64,000 bases of DNA. Source: Bacteroidales bacterium (lineage in GTDB: Bacteria; Bacteroidota; Bacteroidia; Bacteroidales; Salinivirgaceae). Where the stretch lies: NCBI GenBank assembly GCA_012519055.1, contig JAAYQU010000021.1, positions 1 to 64,000 on the forward strand, written 5' to 3'. The translations under genes were made by a program, and so were the position numbers. Below, one piece after another: positions 17,573 through 25,793 of this stretch; the first letter of the stretch is position 1; each line of letters opens with the position of its first letter. The notes beneath the pieces are model-generated. The model saw nothing but the letters and a program-made list of their open reading frames with translations, had not been told where the DNA came from and did no database searches.

Positions 17573-18664
17573 TTATGCTTTAGCTTTTGTTATAATTCCT
17601 CCGCCAACCACATCATTGCCTTCGTAGAAAACTGCTGATTGTCCGGGGGTTAACGCGGTTACAGGCTTTTTGAATACTATTTCAGCATACTCACCTCTGT
17701 AAAATATAGTTGCATTTTCAGGGGTGTTTCTATAACGTATTTTTACAGTAACATTAAGTCCTTCTGGCGGAATTGTTGTGTATTTCATTAAGTTAATGTC
17801 TGTTACGATTGCGCTTGCAACTTCAAGTTCTTCGCGCTTGCCCAACGTTATTGTGTTTGTAGTTGCGTCAATATCAGTCACATAGTAAGGCTCTCCGAGA
17901 GCTACGTTTAAACCTTTTCGTTGCCCAATGGTGTAAAATGGGTATCCCTGATGTTTGCCGACAACTTTACCGTTTGCAAGAATAAAATCGCCGGGTCCGA
18001 TATTTGTAATCTTTTCGGGAGCCATTTCGGTTAAAAAACGGCGATAATTATCGTCAGGTATAAAGCAAATTTCCTGACTTTCAGGCTTTTGGCTTAGACT
18101 TACAAACCCTTTCTTTTCGGCAATTTCTCTTATTTCAGATTTTTTATAGTTCCCAATTGGAAACATGGTGCGTGAAAGTGCTTCTTGTGTTAATTTCCAC
18201 AGAAAATATGTCTGATCTTTTGTTTTGTCAACCCCCGCAGACAGATAGTATCGACCATTTTCATTTTTAATTTGTGCGTAGTGACCTGTTGCGATTTTGT
18301 CGCAACCGAGCTTGTCGGCAATTTTAAGCAGTTGACCCCATTTAATTGTCGAATTGCATATTACACAGGGGTTTGGAGTATTACCAGTAAGATATTCAGT
18401 AACAAAATCTTTAATTATGGTCTGCTTGAACTCCTCGCGGAAGTCAACAACAGTATGGCTTATTCCAAGTTTTTCACTCAAATGTTTTGCTTCCATAATT
18501 GAATTGTCTGTGTGACAATCTGTTAGCTCGGACGTTGAACTTTCTGGTATTGAATCAAATGTACGATATGTAACTCCGTAAACATCAAACCCTTGCTCCT
18601 TTAAAAGCATGCCACATACTGAACTATCAAGTCCGCCACTCATGGCTAAAAGTACCTTTTTCAT
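17573..18664 (-). CDS. mnmA: tRNA-specific 2-thiouridylase MnmA
   Basis: The 363-residue protein opens with the ATP-pyrophosphatase loop SGGLDSSV (9-16). Its two functional cysteines align as C103 (NPCVICN) and C200 (SQEICFIP), corresponding to E. coli C102 and C199. The segment ATGHYAQ near 125 is also typical. It inserts sulfur at position 2 of the wobble uridine of Lys, Glu and Gln tRNAs. Length is normal for the family. C100 is an extra Cys in the active loop. Confidence 0.95.
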   Translation of the reverse strand: MKKVLLAMSGGLDSSVCGMLLKEQGFDVYGVTYRTFDSIPESSTSELTDCHTDNSIMEAKHLSEKLGISHTVVDFREEFKQTIIKDFVTEYLTGNTPNPCVICNSTIKWGQLLKIADKLGCDKIATGHYAQIKNENGRYYLSAGVDKTKDQTYFLWKLTQEALSRTMFPIGNYKKSEIREIAEKKGFVSLSQKPESQEICFIPDDNYRRFLTEMAPEKITNIGPGDFILANGKVVGKHQGYPFYTIGQRKGLNVALGEPYYVTDIDATTNTITLGKREELEVASAIVTDINLMKYTTIPPEGLNVTVKIRYRNTPENATIFYRGEYAEIVFKKPVTALTPGQSAVFYEGNDVVGGGIITKAKA

Positions 18665-18703
18665 CTTAATGTGTTGGTGTTTGATGTAATTGCTTGTTAA
18701 ACA

Positions 18704-19528
18704 CTATCTTAATGGTCTTCTTAAAAAATCTAAAGGGTCTTCGAATTGGTTGATATCAGGAAATGTGCCTTTTACTTTCTCAATCTCCTCAAGCTCTTTT
18801 GATTTCTTTAGCTCAATTGCAGGGTCGGTGCAACGTCCGTTTTCGTAAGGAATTTCGCTTGTTACTTTTCCCGATTCGCTGTAGTTTTTTTCGATTCCAT
18901 TGCGCAAGTCGTTTTTGTAAGGAATTTCTGATTCAATTCTTCCGCTTGGATAGTATAGCTTCATTGTGTCGCACATCAAGCCGTCACAATAGGTTGCACG
19001 CATTCTAATTCTGCCGTCTGAGTAATATTTTTCGTACAAACCATGTTTTTTCCCATCTTTATATGGGATTATTTCGTGCAGATTTCCAGATGGGTAGTAA
19101 AAGGTTTTGCTGATGCCATGTAAAATACCATTATTATACTCCTCTTGTGCAATTTGCATTCCGTTATCGAGATAGAAAATCCAGATACTATCCTTGTTTT
19201 GGTCGCAATATCGACCTCTGCCAATTATACGTTCGGCAGTGTTATACATTTTTACGCTGCTGTATTTACTGTTATCGTAAAAATAAGCTTCTGAGAAGAG
19301 TTTTCCACTTTCGTAGTAACGAGTAAATTTCCCAACGGGCTTATTGTTTTTAAAATATCCTACATAAGCGATTTGTCCGTTTGGATATTTTACTTCCCAT
19401 GGTCCTTGTTTCATTCCGTTGATATCGGTGTAGTTTTTTATTTCATCGCCCTTTTGTCCAACGTTTTGACCGAATGAGTTTAAAATAAGCGTTACTCCAA
19501 AGATTGGTATTAATATCTTTTTTATCAT
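18704..19528 (-). CDS. Exported YwqK/MORN-variant repeat protein
   Basis: The 274-residue protein has a signal peptide (about 1-20) followed by about nine repeats of the form YYxSGxLxxExxYKxGxxxG, the MORN_2 or YwqK pattern. Databases often label this family as a toxin-antitoxin antitoxin, but nothing here supports that. The signal peptide points to the periplasm or surface. It lies 39 bases upstream of mnmA on the same strand. A second, longer relative is at 48763-50511. Confidence 0.75.
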   Translation of the reverse strand: MIKKILIPIFGVTLILNSFGQNVGQKGDEIKNYTDINGMKQGPWEVKYPNGQIAYVGYFKNNKPVGKFTRYYESGKLFSEAYFYDNSKYSSVKMYNTAERIIGRGRYCDQNKDSIWIFYLDNGMQIAQEEYNNGILHGISKTFYYPSGNLHEIIPYKDGKKHGLYEKYYSDGRIRMRATYCDGLMCDTMKLYYPSGRIESEIPYKNDLRNGIEKNYSESGKVTSEIPYENGRCTDPAIELKKSKELEEIEKVKGTFPDINQFEDPLDFLRRPLR

Positions 19529-19567
19529 AAGTGAAGTTCGTTTTTCAAATTACATCTGCTAAAATAA

Positions 19568-19597
19568 CAAAAATACAAAACTTACTTTAAAAGCAAT
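19568..19597 (-). promoter_or_regulatory. Candidate promoter for the YwqK-mnmA run
   Basis: On the minus strand the -7 box TATTTTTG (19568-19575) has an ATTG -33-like element at 19594-19597, separated by 18 bases. It is 40 bases upstream of the YwqK start. Confidence 0.4.
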
Positions 19598-19621
19598 TAA
19601 CAATTAGCAATGAACAATTTG

Positions 19622-21571
19622 TTAATTTCCTAAGTTTTTCCAACAACGCAAAATTATGTTTATATCGTTTGTAATTCTGTAATCTTTTGCATATAAGCGG
19701 TTTAGTTTGTCGATTGATTTGTCAGAGAGCTCCTGTTTCCTTATCATTGCAGGGTTTAGTACACCTTCTCTAATTGGTGGGAGTGTGGCTCTTGTATCTG
19801 GAATATATCCGACCCATGTTTTTTTGCCCAGCAGCACACTAAAAGCGTTTGAAATTATTTTTGACTTGTTATTATATGAGTAAAAAAGTATGGGGTAGGT
19901 GATCAGAATAAAGAGTGCCAGAGCAACGTCAATAGTTCTTTTAAACCTTAGATTGGTAGGTTTAGCAATACTGTTTAATTTAATGTTATATAGTTCATCG
20001 TCAGTTTGTATTGAGCTGCTTCCAACTACGGCAATACCATCTGGCGACAGTATTTTGAATTTAACTCCCGAAAGTTCAGTTAACATCATTGAATCGATAA
20101 TTTCCGACGCGCTTAATGTCGATGAACAAAACACGATTTCGTCAACATTGTGTAACCGTGATATTTCGGGCATATCTGCTAGTGAGCCAAGTTTTTCGGT
20201 ATCATCCATGTCGTTATTTACTCTACCTATAATCGTAAATGCTTCGGGTGAATTACTAATTGTTTGACGTGTTTTTTCAGCCTCTTCTGAGCTTCCTGCA
20301 ATTAAAACGTTAAGATTTTTAGGTATAATTTTACTGTAGCCTTTTATGCCAATAGCTCCATAAAAAACTCGCAACAGTGGCAAAACAGTTGACGCAAAGA
20401 TTGTTGAGAAGATAATCATTGCACGTGAAAAACGCAACTCTTCGTTTAACAGACTGTAAAACAATAATATAGAACCCGAACCAATTAAAATGCCTCTTAA
20501 ATATGCTATATTTTTGTAAGGCTTATCGTAACCACCTGAATATAACACAGATACAAGAAAAATAAGTATATATATAGGAACAGCAAATGTTATATAAGAG
20601 GGGGGATAACTGCCTGCCGCTCCGAATTTAAAGACTTCCCAAAATGGTAAAACAAAATAGAAGAACAACCATATTAAAATACCATCTATAAGGGGGATTG
20701 TAATTGATGCAATTACTCTTTTTAAGATTGCTAAAAAAGCGCGGAAATATATTGCAAACTTGACGCATATAGAAAATATTCCAATCAGGCGGTTTTGGAA
20801 ATGTTTTTTGAAAAATATCTCCATTGCATTGTAAAACACCATTACGTAGTTTACACTGCTTTTTTTGGTGCTTTCCCCTTTGTAGTGGACTATTGTTGTA
20901 TGTGGGAAATAGTAATTTTTGTAGCCTCCAAGTTGTAGTCTGTATGAAAGGTCAATATCTTCGCCGTACATGAAGAATGTTTCATCTAAAAGTCCAACTT
21001 TATCTAATGCCGATTTCCGCATTAACATAAATGCACCGGAAAGGACATCTACTTCGTGCGTTTCGTTTGGGTCTAAATAGCTTAGATGATATTTCCCAAA
21101 AGTTTTCGATTTAGGGAAGAGTGCGCTAAGACCGAATATTTTATAAAAAGCGGTCATTGGCTTTGGTAATCCACGTTTTGATTCAGGAAGAAAATCTCCG
21201 TTGCCGTCAATCATTTTTACACCAAGACCGCCGGCATCATGTGTTGATTCCATGAAGTTTACGGTCTTAGTAAAAGTGTCTTCTTGTACAATGGTATCGG
21301 GATTTAATAGCAAAACATATTTACCTTTAGATTTCCTGATAGCAAGATTGTTAGCCTTGGAAAATCCCAAATTTTCTTTGTTCTCAATTAGTTTTACCTC
21401 TGGAAATAGATTGCGAACCATCTCGCAACTATTGTCATATGAATTGTTATCGACAACAAATATTTCACAACTTATGTCTTGAGACGCCTTTCTAACCGAG
21501 TGGAGACACTGTTCGAGAAAATACCTAACATTGTAATTTACTATAATAACCGAAAGTATAATATTGTCCAT
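19622..21571 (-). CDS. Family 2 glycosyltransferase fused to a degenerate WbaP-like sugar-transferase module
   Basis: The 649-residue protein begins with a GT-A family 2 domain (about 1-240). It shows VIIVNYN, VVDNNSYD, the metal site NPDT near 95 and the base motif MYGEDIDLSYR near 207-217, as in rhamnosyltransferase-like enzymes. A set of about five membrane helices follows (about 265-400), then a Rossmann-like region (about 425-545) resembling the CoA-binding domain of WbaP/WcaJ proteins. The last 100 residues start like a phosphoglycosyl transferase (LRFKRTIDVALALFILITYP), but the catalytic DE-containing segments are missing. So only the GT2 part looks active. It probably builds cell-surface polysaccharide. 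Confidence 0.8.
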   Translation of the reverse strand: MDNIILSVIIVNYNVRYFLEQCLHSVRKASQDISCEIFVVDNNSYDNSCEMVRNLFPEVKLIENKENLGFSKANNLAIRKSKGKYVLLLNPDTIVQEDTFTKTVNFMESTHDAGGLGVKMIDGNGDFLPESKRGLPKPMTAFYKIFGLSALFPKSKTFGKYHLSYLDPNETHEVDVLSGAFMLMRKSALDKVGLLDETFFMYGEDIDLSYRLQLGGYKNYYFPHTTIVHYKGESTKKSSVNYVMVFYNAMEIFFKKHFQNRLIGIFSICVKFAIYFRAFLAILKRVIASITIPLIDGILIWLFFYFVLPFWEVFKFGAAGSYPPSYITFAVPIYILIFLVSVLYSGGYDKPYKNIAYLRGILIGSGSILLFYSLLNEELRFSRAMIIFSTIFASTVLPLLRVFYGAIGIKGYSKIIPKNLNVLIAGSSEEAEKTRQTISNSPEAFTIIGRVNNDMDDTEKLGSLADMPEISRLHNVDEIVFCSSTLSASEIIDSMMLTELSGVKFKILSPDGIAVVGSSSIQTDDELYNIKLNSIAKPTNLRFKRTIDVALALFILITYPILFYSYNNKSKIISNAFSVLLGKKTWVGYIPDTRATLPPIREGVLNPAMIRKQELSDKSIDKLNRLYAKDYRITNDINIILRCWKNLGN

Positions 21572-21641
21572 TTGGGATTTTTAGTATAATAGAAACGCAA
21601 AAGTATAAAAAATATGCATTCTATTTGTAAAAATTGTATTT

Positions 21642-21769
21642 ATACCGATTGGACAGCTACTATAGTCCAAACTTCACTATTGTTTGTTTGGACTATGTAT
21701 ATGTAACATCGGCATTTACCATTGTAAAATTTTAAAAAGATTGGACTATTTTAAAATTACAATTGGTAT
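21642..21769. repeat. MITE-like repeat, copy 2 (full form)
   Basis: This 128-bp copy starts ATACCGATTGG and ends CAATTGGTAT. It folds into two hairpins. The first nests ACCGAT/ATCGG(C/T) around AGTCCAAA/TTTGGACT. The second pairs ACCATTGTAAAATTTTAAAA with TTTTAAAATTACAATTGGT. It lies between the GT2 fusion and the TPR protein. Confidence 0.85.
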
Positions 21770-21825
21770 AAGCAGTGGTATTATAGACAAAAATCAGCTT
21801 GAATGTAGAGTCTGTTTTATCAAGA

Positions 21826-23253
21826 TTAATGTCCAGTTTCCGTTTGAAATACTACTTTAGAAATATTTTGTCCATTGCGGTAATAGAGTGTGTCAGAGTC
21901 TGATACTGTCTTTACATATTCTCGTGCTTCTCTGCCGTCATTAATGATAATCCTAACAACCTTTTTCCCATCCCATTCGTGAAACTCTTGTGTTAAGCCA
22001 GTATCATATGTTTTTGCCAAATTGGCAATGAATTCTTTGGTTCTACTTTCAGGGGAGAATGAGAACTGTTTAAATAGTTCCTTTTTTCTATTTATCTTAT
22101 CAATCTGAATTTTAACATATTGGTCTGATTGGTTGATAGTTAGAGCCTCATTATAATATTGTTCGGCTTTGTCGTAGTCAGAGTTTTGAAAACATCTGTC
22201 GCCGTTTTCAATTAGCTTTCTGTATTGTTCGCTATCACTCCGATCAACAGATATATTCAGTTGTGTACCGAGAAACTTTATCTGTTTAAAAACGTACTCA
22301 TCGTTTGGATTTAACTTAGATGCTAACTCGTAGTGATACAAAGAGTTAATATAGTCGCGATTACTTATATATTTATCGGCAAGAGAGACATGATGATTGT
22401 ATTGTAATTTTATATACATCGAGTTGTCGAACCTGCTGTTTAAAGTGTCTGCCAGGTTAGCTTTATACCATGCGTAATCGTTTTCAGGATACATAGAAGC
22501 TGATTCAGTATAGAATACCGATGCCTTTGAAAAATCATGCCCTCGCATACAGGAATCGCCTAATTGTTGTAATTCAATAAAGGCTTTGTATTTATTACTC
22601 TTTCTTAATAACTGTGTCTCAAGAGAGTTTATTTGCTCTGTGGGATACAAAACATAGGGATCATATACTCGTGCCATCAAATAATGGTCGATTGCCTTTA
22701 CAAAATCGCCACTCTTTTTTCCGTTATCTGCAAGAGATATATGTTTGTTGTACTGTGCGTATCGTTCCTTTTTTACGTATGAAATAAGATTATTGCTTAA
22801 GTTTTTAAATTTTCCGGAATAGTTGTAATCAAAATCAAATTCGCCAAAATTTGGTGAGTAGTAAATTTTGGCAACTGGCAGTTGAAAGACTGAGAAGTCT
22901 GTATTTGGGATTTCAGGAAAAATCTCCATATTAAACCAATATACCCACTCCCTCTCCTCATTTTCACGAACATTGGTGTCTATTGTCAATCTTTTGGTAA
23001 CATAACCGTAGGCGGCAAATATCAGTTGATATTCACGATTTAACTCTAACTCAAAACTAAATCGTCCGGCTAAATCTGTTTCAGCAACCATTAACAGCGA
23101 GCCATAAGAGTACAGCTGCACCATGCTACCCGATATAGGCTTCCAGCCATCGCGCAAAAATCCGCTAATCTGTAAGCCTCCATTTTGAGCTGATACATAG
23201 CTAAATAGATTGATGAAAATAACAAGTAAAAGTATCTTGGAAAAGTTTCTCAT
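21826..23253 (-). CDS. Exported TPR protein with N-terminal carboxypeptidase-regulatory-like domain
   Basis: The 475-residue protein has a signal peptide (about 1-22) and a CarboxypepD_reg-like beta domain (about 26-105) with the phrase TDLAGRFSFELELNREYQLIF. At least three tetratricopeptide-like helical pairs follow between about 165 and 385 (for example DKAEQYYNEALTINQSDQYV). The C-terminal 75 residues (HEWDGKKVVRIIINDGRE) are a small beta module found in envelope proteins of the phylum. No enzyme motif is seen. A scaffold role is inferred. Confidence 0.7.
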   Translation of the reverse strand: MRNFSKILLLVIFINLFSYVSAQNGGLQISGFLRDGWKPISGSMVQLYSYGSLLMVAETDLAGRFSFELELNREYQLIFAAYGYVTKRLTIDTNVRENEEREWVYWFNMEIFPEIPNTDFSVFQLPVAKIYYSPNFGEFDFDYNYSGKFKNLSNNLISYVKKERYAQYNKHISLADNGKKSGDFVKAIDHYLMARVYDPYVLYPTEQINSLETQLLRKSNKYKAFIELQQLGDSCMRGHDFSKASVFYTESASMYPENDYAWYKANLADTLNSRFDNSMYIKLQYNHHVSLADKYISNRDYINSLYHYELASKLNPNDEYVFKQIKFLGTQLNISVDRSDSEQYRKLIENGDRCFQNSDYDKAEQYYNEALTINQSDQYVKIQIDKINRKKELFKQFSFSPESRTKEFIANLAKTYDTGLTQEFHEWDGKKVVRIIINDGREAREYVKTVSDSDTLYYRNGQNISKVVFQTETGH

Positions 23254-23455
23254 TAACTAACTTTAAGTCTATCGTTTTATAAGATGGCTAAATGCAATAA
23301 TTGTACCTAATATCGATATTGCATAACTATTTATTGCAATTATATACAATTTTCATCAAAATTTGTGTTAACGTAGTTTTAACTTATAATCAGAAATTTA
23401 TTTTTATTTTGGATTTGCCAGTAAATATTGATGTATGAAACAGTGTGGTATCGCT

Positions 23456-23809
23456 TTATTTTATTCTCTCTCCAAGAATTATTTTTGGCATTGTTGTTAA
23501 ACATCGGTTGAATCGTTTGTAGAATTTTTCTAATCCTGATCTTGTTGCTTCGGCGTGAATCAATTCATTTTCAAGCTCCCAATATGAAATATAAGTTACC
23601 CTTTCTGGTTTTCTTGTCAGTCTGATTGCAGGTTCTCCATTTTTCACCGAATTAAAGTCCTTTTGCCTGTGTGTTCTTTTGATGTATTTAACATCAATCA
23701 CACCTGCAAAGGATTTATGATGTTCTGCGACCTCTTTAATAAGTTTTTCAAATTCATCGACCTTGTCAGGTTTTACCTCATAAATGCAAATTTCCGAAAA
23801 AGTACTCAT
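23456..23809 (-). CDS. Dimeric alpha-beta barrel (ABM-like) protein
   Basis: The 117-residue protein starts MSTFSEICIYEVKPDKVDEFEKLIKE in form (here split in description), then AVIDVKYIKR and VTYISYWELENE. This is the beta-alpha-beta pattern of antibiotic-biosynthesis-monooxygenase-like or NIPSNAP-like proteins. Such proteins may bind heme or small aromatics; no catalytic assignment is possible. Its ATG overlaps the stop of the upstream small membrane protein by 4 bases (ATGA), so the two are translationally coupled. Confidence 0.6.
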   Translation of the reverse strand: MSTFSEICIYEVKPDKVDEFEKLIKEVAEHHKSFAGVIDVKYIKRTHRQKDFNSVKNGEPAIRLTRKPERVTYISYWELENELIHAEATRSGLEKFYKRFNRCLTTMPKIILGERIK

Positions 23810-24129
23810 TTTTTAGTCAAAGTTTTATTAATTGAAAATCCAAGTAGTCCACCTAAAATTGTTGTCATTATTGCTATTGGTACTAGTGAAACAGGCTCTT
23901 TCCATCCAATCAAAACAGCAGAAGGCAATAAAACTAAGAAAGCGATCAAAATACCTTTGATTACCGAGTTGATTTTTAAATCAATAGTTGCAATTAGGAA
24001 TCCAACAACTATCCACATGGTAAATGCAGATAGATTTGCATCCCATGTCAGGTTTTGAATAATCATGGGAATTACATCAATAACTCCTGCAATAATGCCA
24101 AACAATAATCCAATTTTAATTTTTTTCAT
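23806..24129 (-). CDS. Small membrane protein of unknown function
   Basis: The 107-residue protein has four predicted hydrophobic helices (about 5-22, 35-50, 57-75, 81-100) and no soluble domain. The frame is supported by its 4-base ATGA overlap with the downstream ABM-like gene and by a position 53 bases after the barrel protein gene. I do not recognise the family. Confidence 0.6.
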   Translation of the reverse strand: MKKIKIGLLFGIIAGVIDVIPMIIQNLTWDANLSAFTMWIVVGFLIATIDLKINSVIKGILIAFLVLLPSAVLIGWKEPVSLVPIAIMTTILGGLLGFSINKTLTKK

Positions 24130-24182
24130 ACGTTTAATTGTTTTTTCAGTTCAAGGTTATATAGAGTTTTTTGTTTATACCC

Positions 24183-24854
24183 TTATTTTATCAGTTTATT
24201 AATATTCAACCCAATTTTTGCTCCCCAGCAGTTATCTTTAACGCTCAATCCTTTATTATCAAGGTTTTTTGTGAAATTTGGATTGTACTCCACTTCAAAA
24301 TATATCAAATCTTTGATATTAATTCCGACTCCTATTAATCCGCCTAAGTTGAATTTGTTAAACTCCTTAAATTCAGGTTCAAAAAAATTAAATGTCATTC
24401 CTGAAGCTGGTTCTTTAAACATGATACAACTATTAGAAATCATATAGTCGCCCCGTAATCCTGCTAAAAGATATGGAGAAAAATCACTTTTTAATGGCTT
24501 TGCTTTTAAGCCAATATTTAGTGCTAAGTCGTGTAATACTGCATTTTCATTTATTAATTCTGCCGTAGTTCCGTCTGCAAATTTTAGATCTATACTATTG
24601 TTTTTAAATCCCTTTTGTATATATCCAAATTCAGTTCGTAACGCCAAAAAGTCTCCAAAATCTTTTTCTGCCTGAAGAAACGCCTGAAAACCAAATTTAT
24701 ATTTATTATCACTGTCAAAAGAGATTAGTTTATAATCCCATGTCTGAGTGGAGTACGAAAGTCCGGTGTTAAATCCGTATCTGTCAATTATTTGACTGTG
24801 CGAAAGTTTTGCTGTTAAAATTAATGCAATAATAAGTAATAGTTTCTGTTTCAT
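24183..24854 (-). CDS. Outer-membrane beta-barrel (porin-like) protein
   Basis: The 223-residue protein has a signal peptide (about 1-20) and alternating hydrophobic strands ending in an aromatic or hydrophobic C-terminus. Phrases such as LALNIGLKAKPLKSDFSPYL and GLIGVGINIKDLIYFEVEY are typical of the small OMP_b-brl_2 barrels of Bacteroidota. Function unknown. It lies 12 bases downstream of the next gene and 53 bases before the small membrane protein. Confidence 0.7.
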   Translation of the reverse strand: MKQKLLLIIALILTAKLSHSQIIDRYGFNTGLSYSTQTWDYKLISFDSDNKYKFGFQAFLQAEKDFGDFLALRTEFGYIQKGFKNNSIDLKFADGTTAELINENAVLHDLALNIGLKAKPLKSDFSPYLLAGLRGDYMISNSCIMFKEPASGMTFNFFEPEFKEFNKFNLGGLIGVGINIKDLIYFEVEYNPNFTKNLDNKGLSVKDNCWGAKIGLNINKLIK

Positions 24855-24866
24855 CTCTTTATAGTT

Positions 24867-25559
24867 TTAATTTTCTGTTAATATGTCCGGTTGACTATTA
24901 GTAAGTGTTTGTTCTTTTAAAATCTCATTATCTAGAATTTTAATTATTTCATCAGTTGGTTCAAATTCAATGACAAAGCTCACTGGAATACCTTTCTTTA
25001 CTTCCTTAGTATTTATTTTGCAATTCAAACTTTCCAATAGTTTTATCAAGCATTCATATCTTTTAGGAGAGTTGTATAACGACAGCCTGTACCCTTTTTC
25101 TGTTTTTTCTCCAGCTGTAAGAAATTGTCCTGCAAGAAAAGAAATCTGATGCTTATGAGTTGCGTTTAAAACTTTATCACATTCTAATTGTCCATTAAAA
25201 AATGCAAATCCTAATAAGTCTTTCCATTCCTTCATTTTGGTAAAATTATAAAATGAATTAATTTCTCTAGCCAGACAAAAGGATTTAAGGATAAAAAACT
25301 CATGGCAGTTGCGACAGTCTTTTCGCTTTTTCATGCGACTGAATTTTGAACCAGTTATTTCTTCAATTCGTTTGATTTCTCCAATTCTTTGTTGATGAAG
25401 TATAAGAATGTAACCCCATTGTTTTGGATTGTTTTTAGGATAATGTCTTCCCATGTAGTCTTCCAATGAACCTAATAAGTAAAAGGTTCTGTCAAGTTCC
25501 TGTCCAAATGTCCATAGACCTAAAATTGATAGTAACAATATTGTGAATACTTTTTTCAT
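24867..25559 (-). CDS. Exported protein of unknown function with a CxxCH motif
   Basis: The frame is open from 25634, but the Met at 25559 begins a clean signal peptide (MKKVFTILLLSILGLWTFGQ), so I use that start (230 residues). The mature protein contains KKRKDCRNCHEFF, a CxxCH sequence (C82, C85, H86) that would bind heme c if used. No distal Met/His pattern is evident, and a zinc or structural role is equally possible. I do not recognise the family. It is the promoter-proximal gene of a four-gene minus-strand run down to 23456. Confidence 0.6.
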   Translation of the reverse strand: MKKVFTILLLSILGLWTFGQELDRTFYLLGSLEDYMGRHYPKNNPKQWGYILILHQQRIGEIKRIEEITGSKFSRMKKRKDCRNCHEFFILKSFCLAREINSFYNFTKMKEWKDLLGFAFFNGQLECDKVLNATHKHQISFLAGQFLTAGEKTEKGYRLSLYNSPKRYECLIKLLESLNCKINTKEVKKGIPVSFVIEFEPTDEIIKILDNEILKEQTLTNSQPDILTEN

Positions 25560-25793
25560 ATACATCTGTTGATACATAATCCCAAAAACAAAAGTAGCAA
25601 TAAAGTAGCTCAAACCATTTAAAACTTCAATCAAAACTAAATGTTTTCTCTAAACATAGTGTATATCAGCAATCTACAAACTTCTCCAAATAATTATTAT
25701 TGGATTTTCTTTTTTCAAGTACCAAAAAAACCAAAGGTTTGAGTAATTTTGGAGTTTTGATAAGTAAAACAGAAATATTATAACCTGATAAAA

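Noticed and set aside
18704-19528. Toxin-antitoxin system (YwqK label)
   Set aside because: The protein has a signal peptide and no toxin partner is present.
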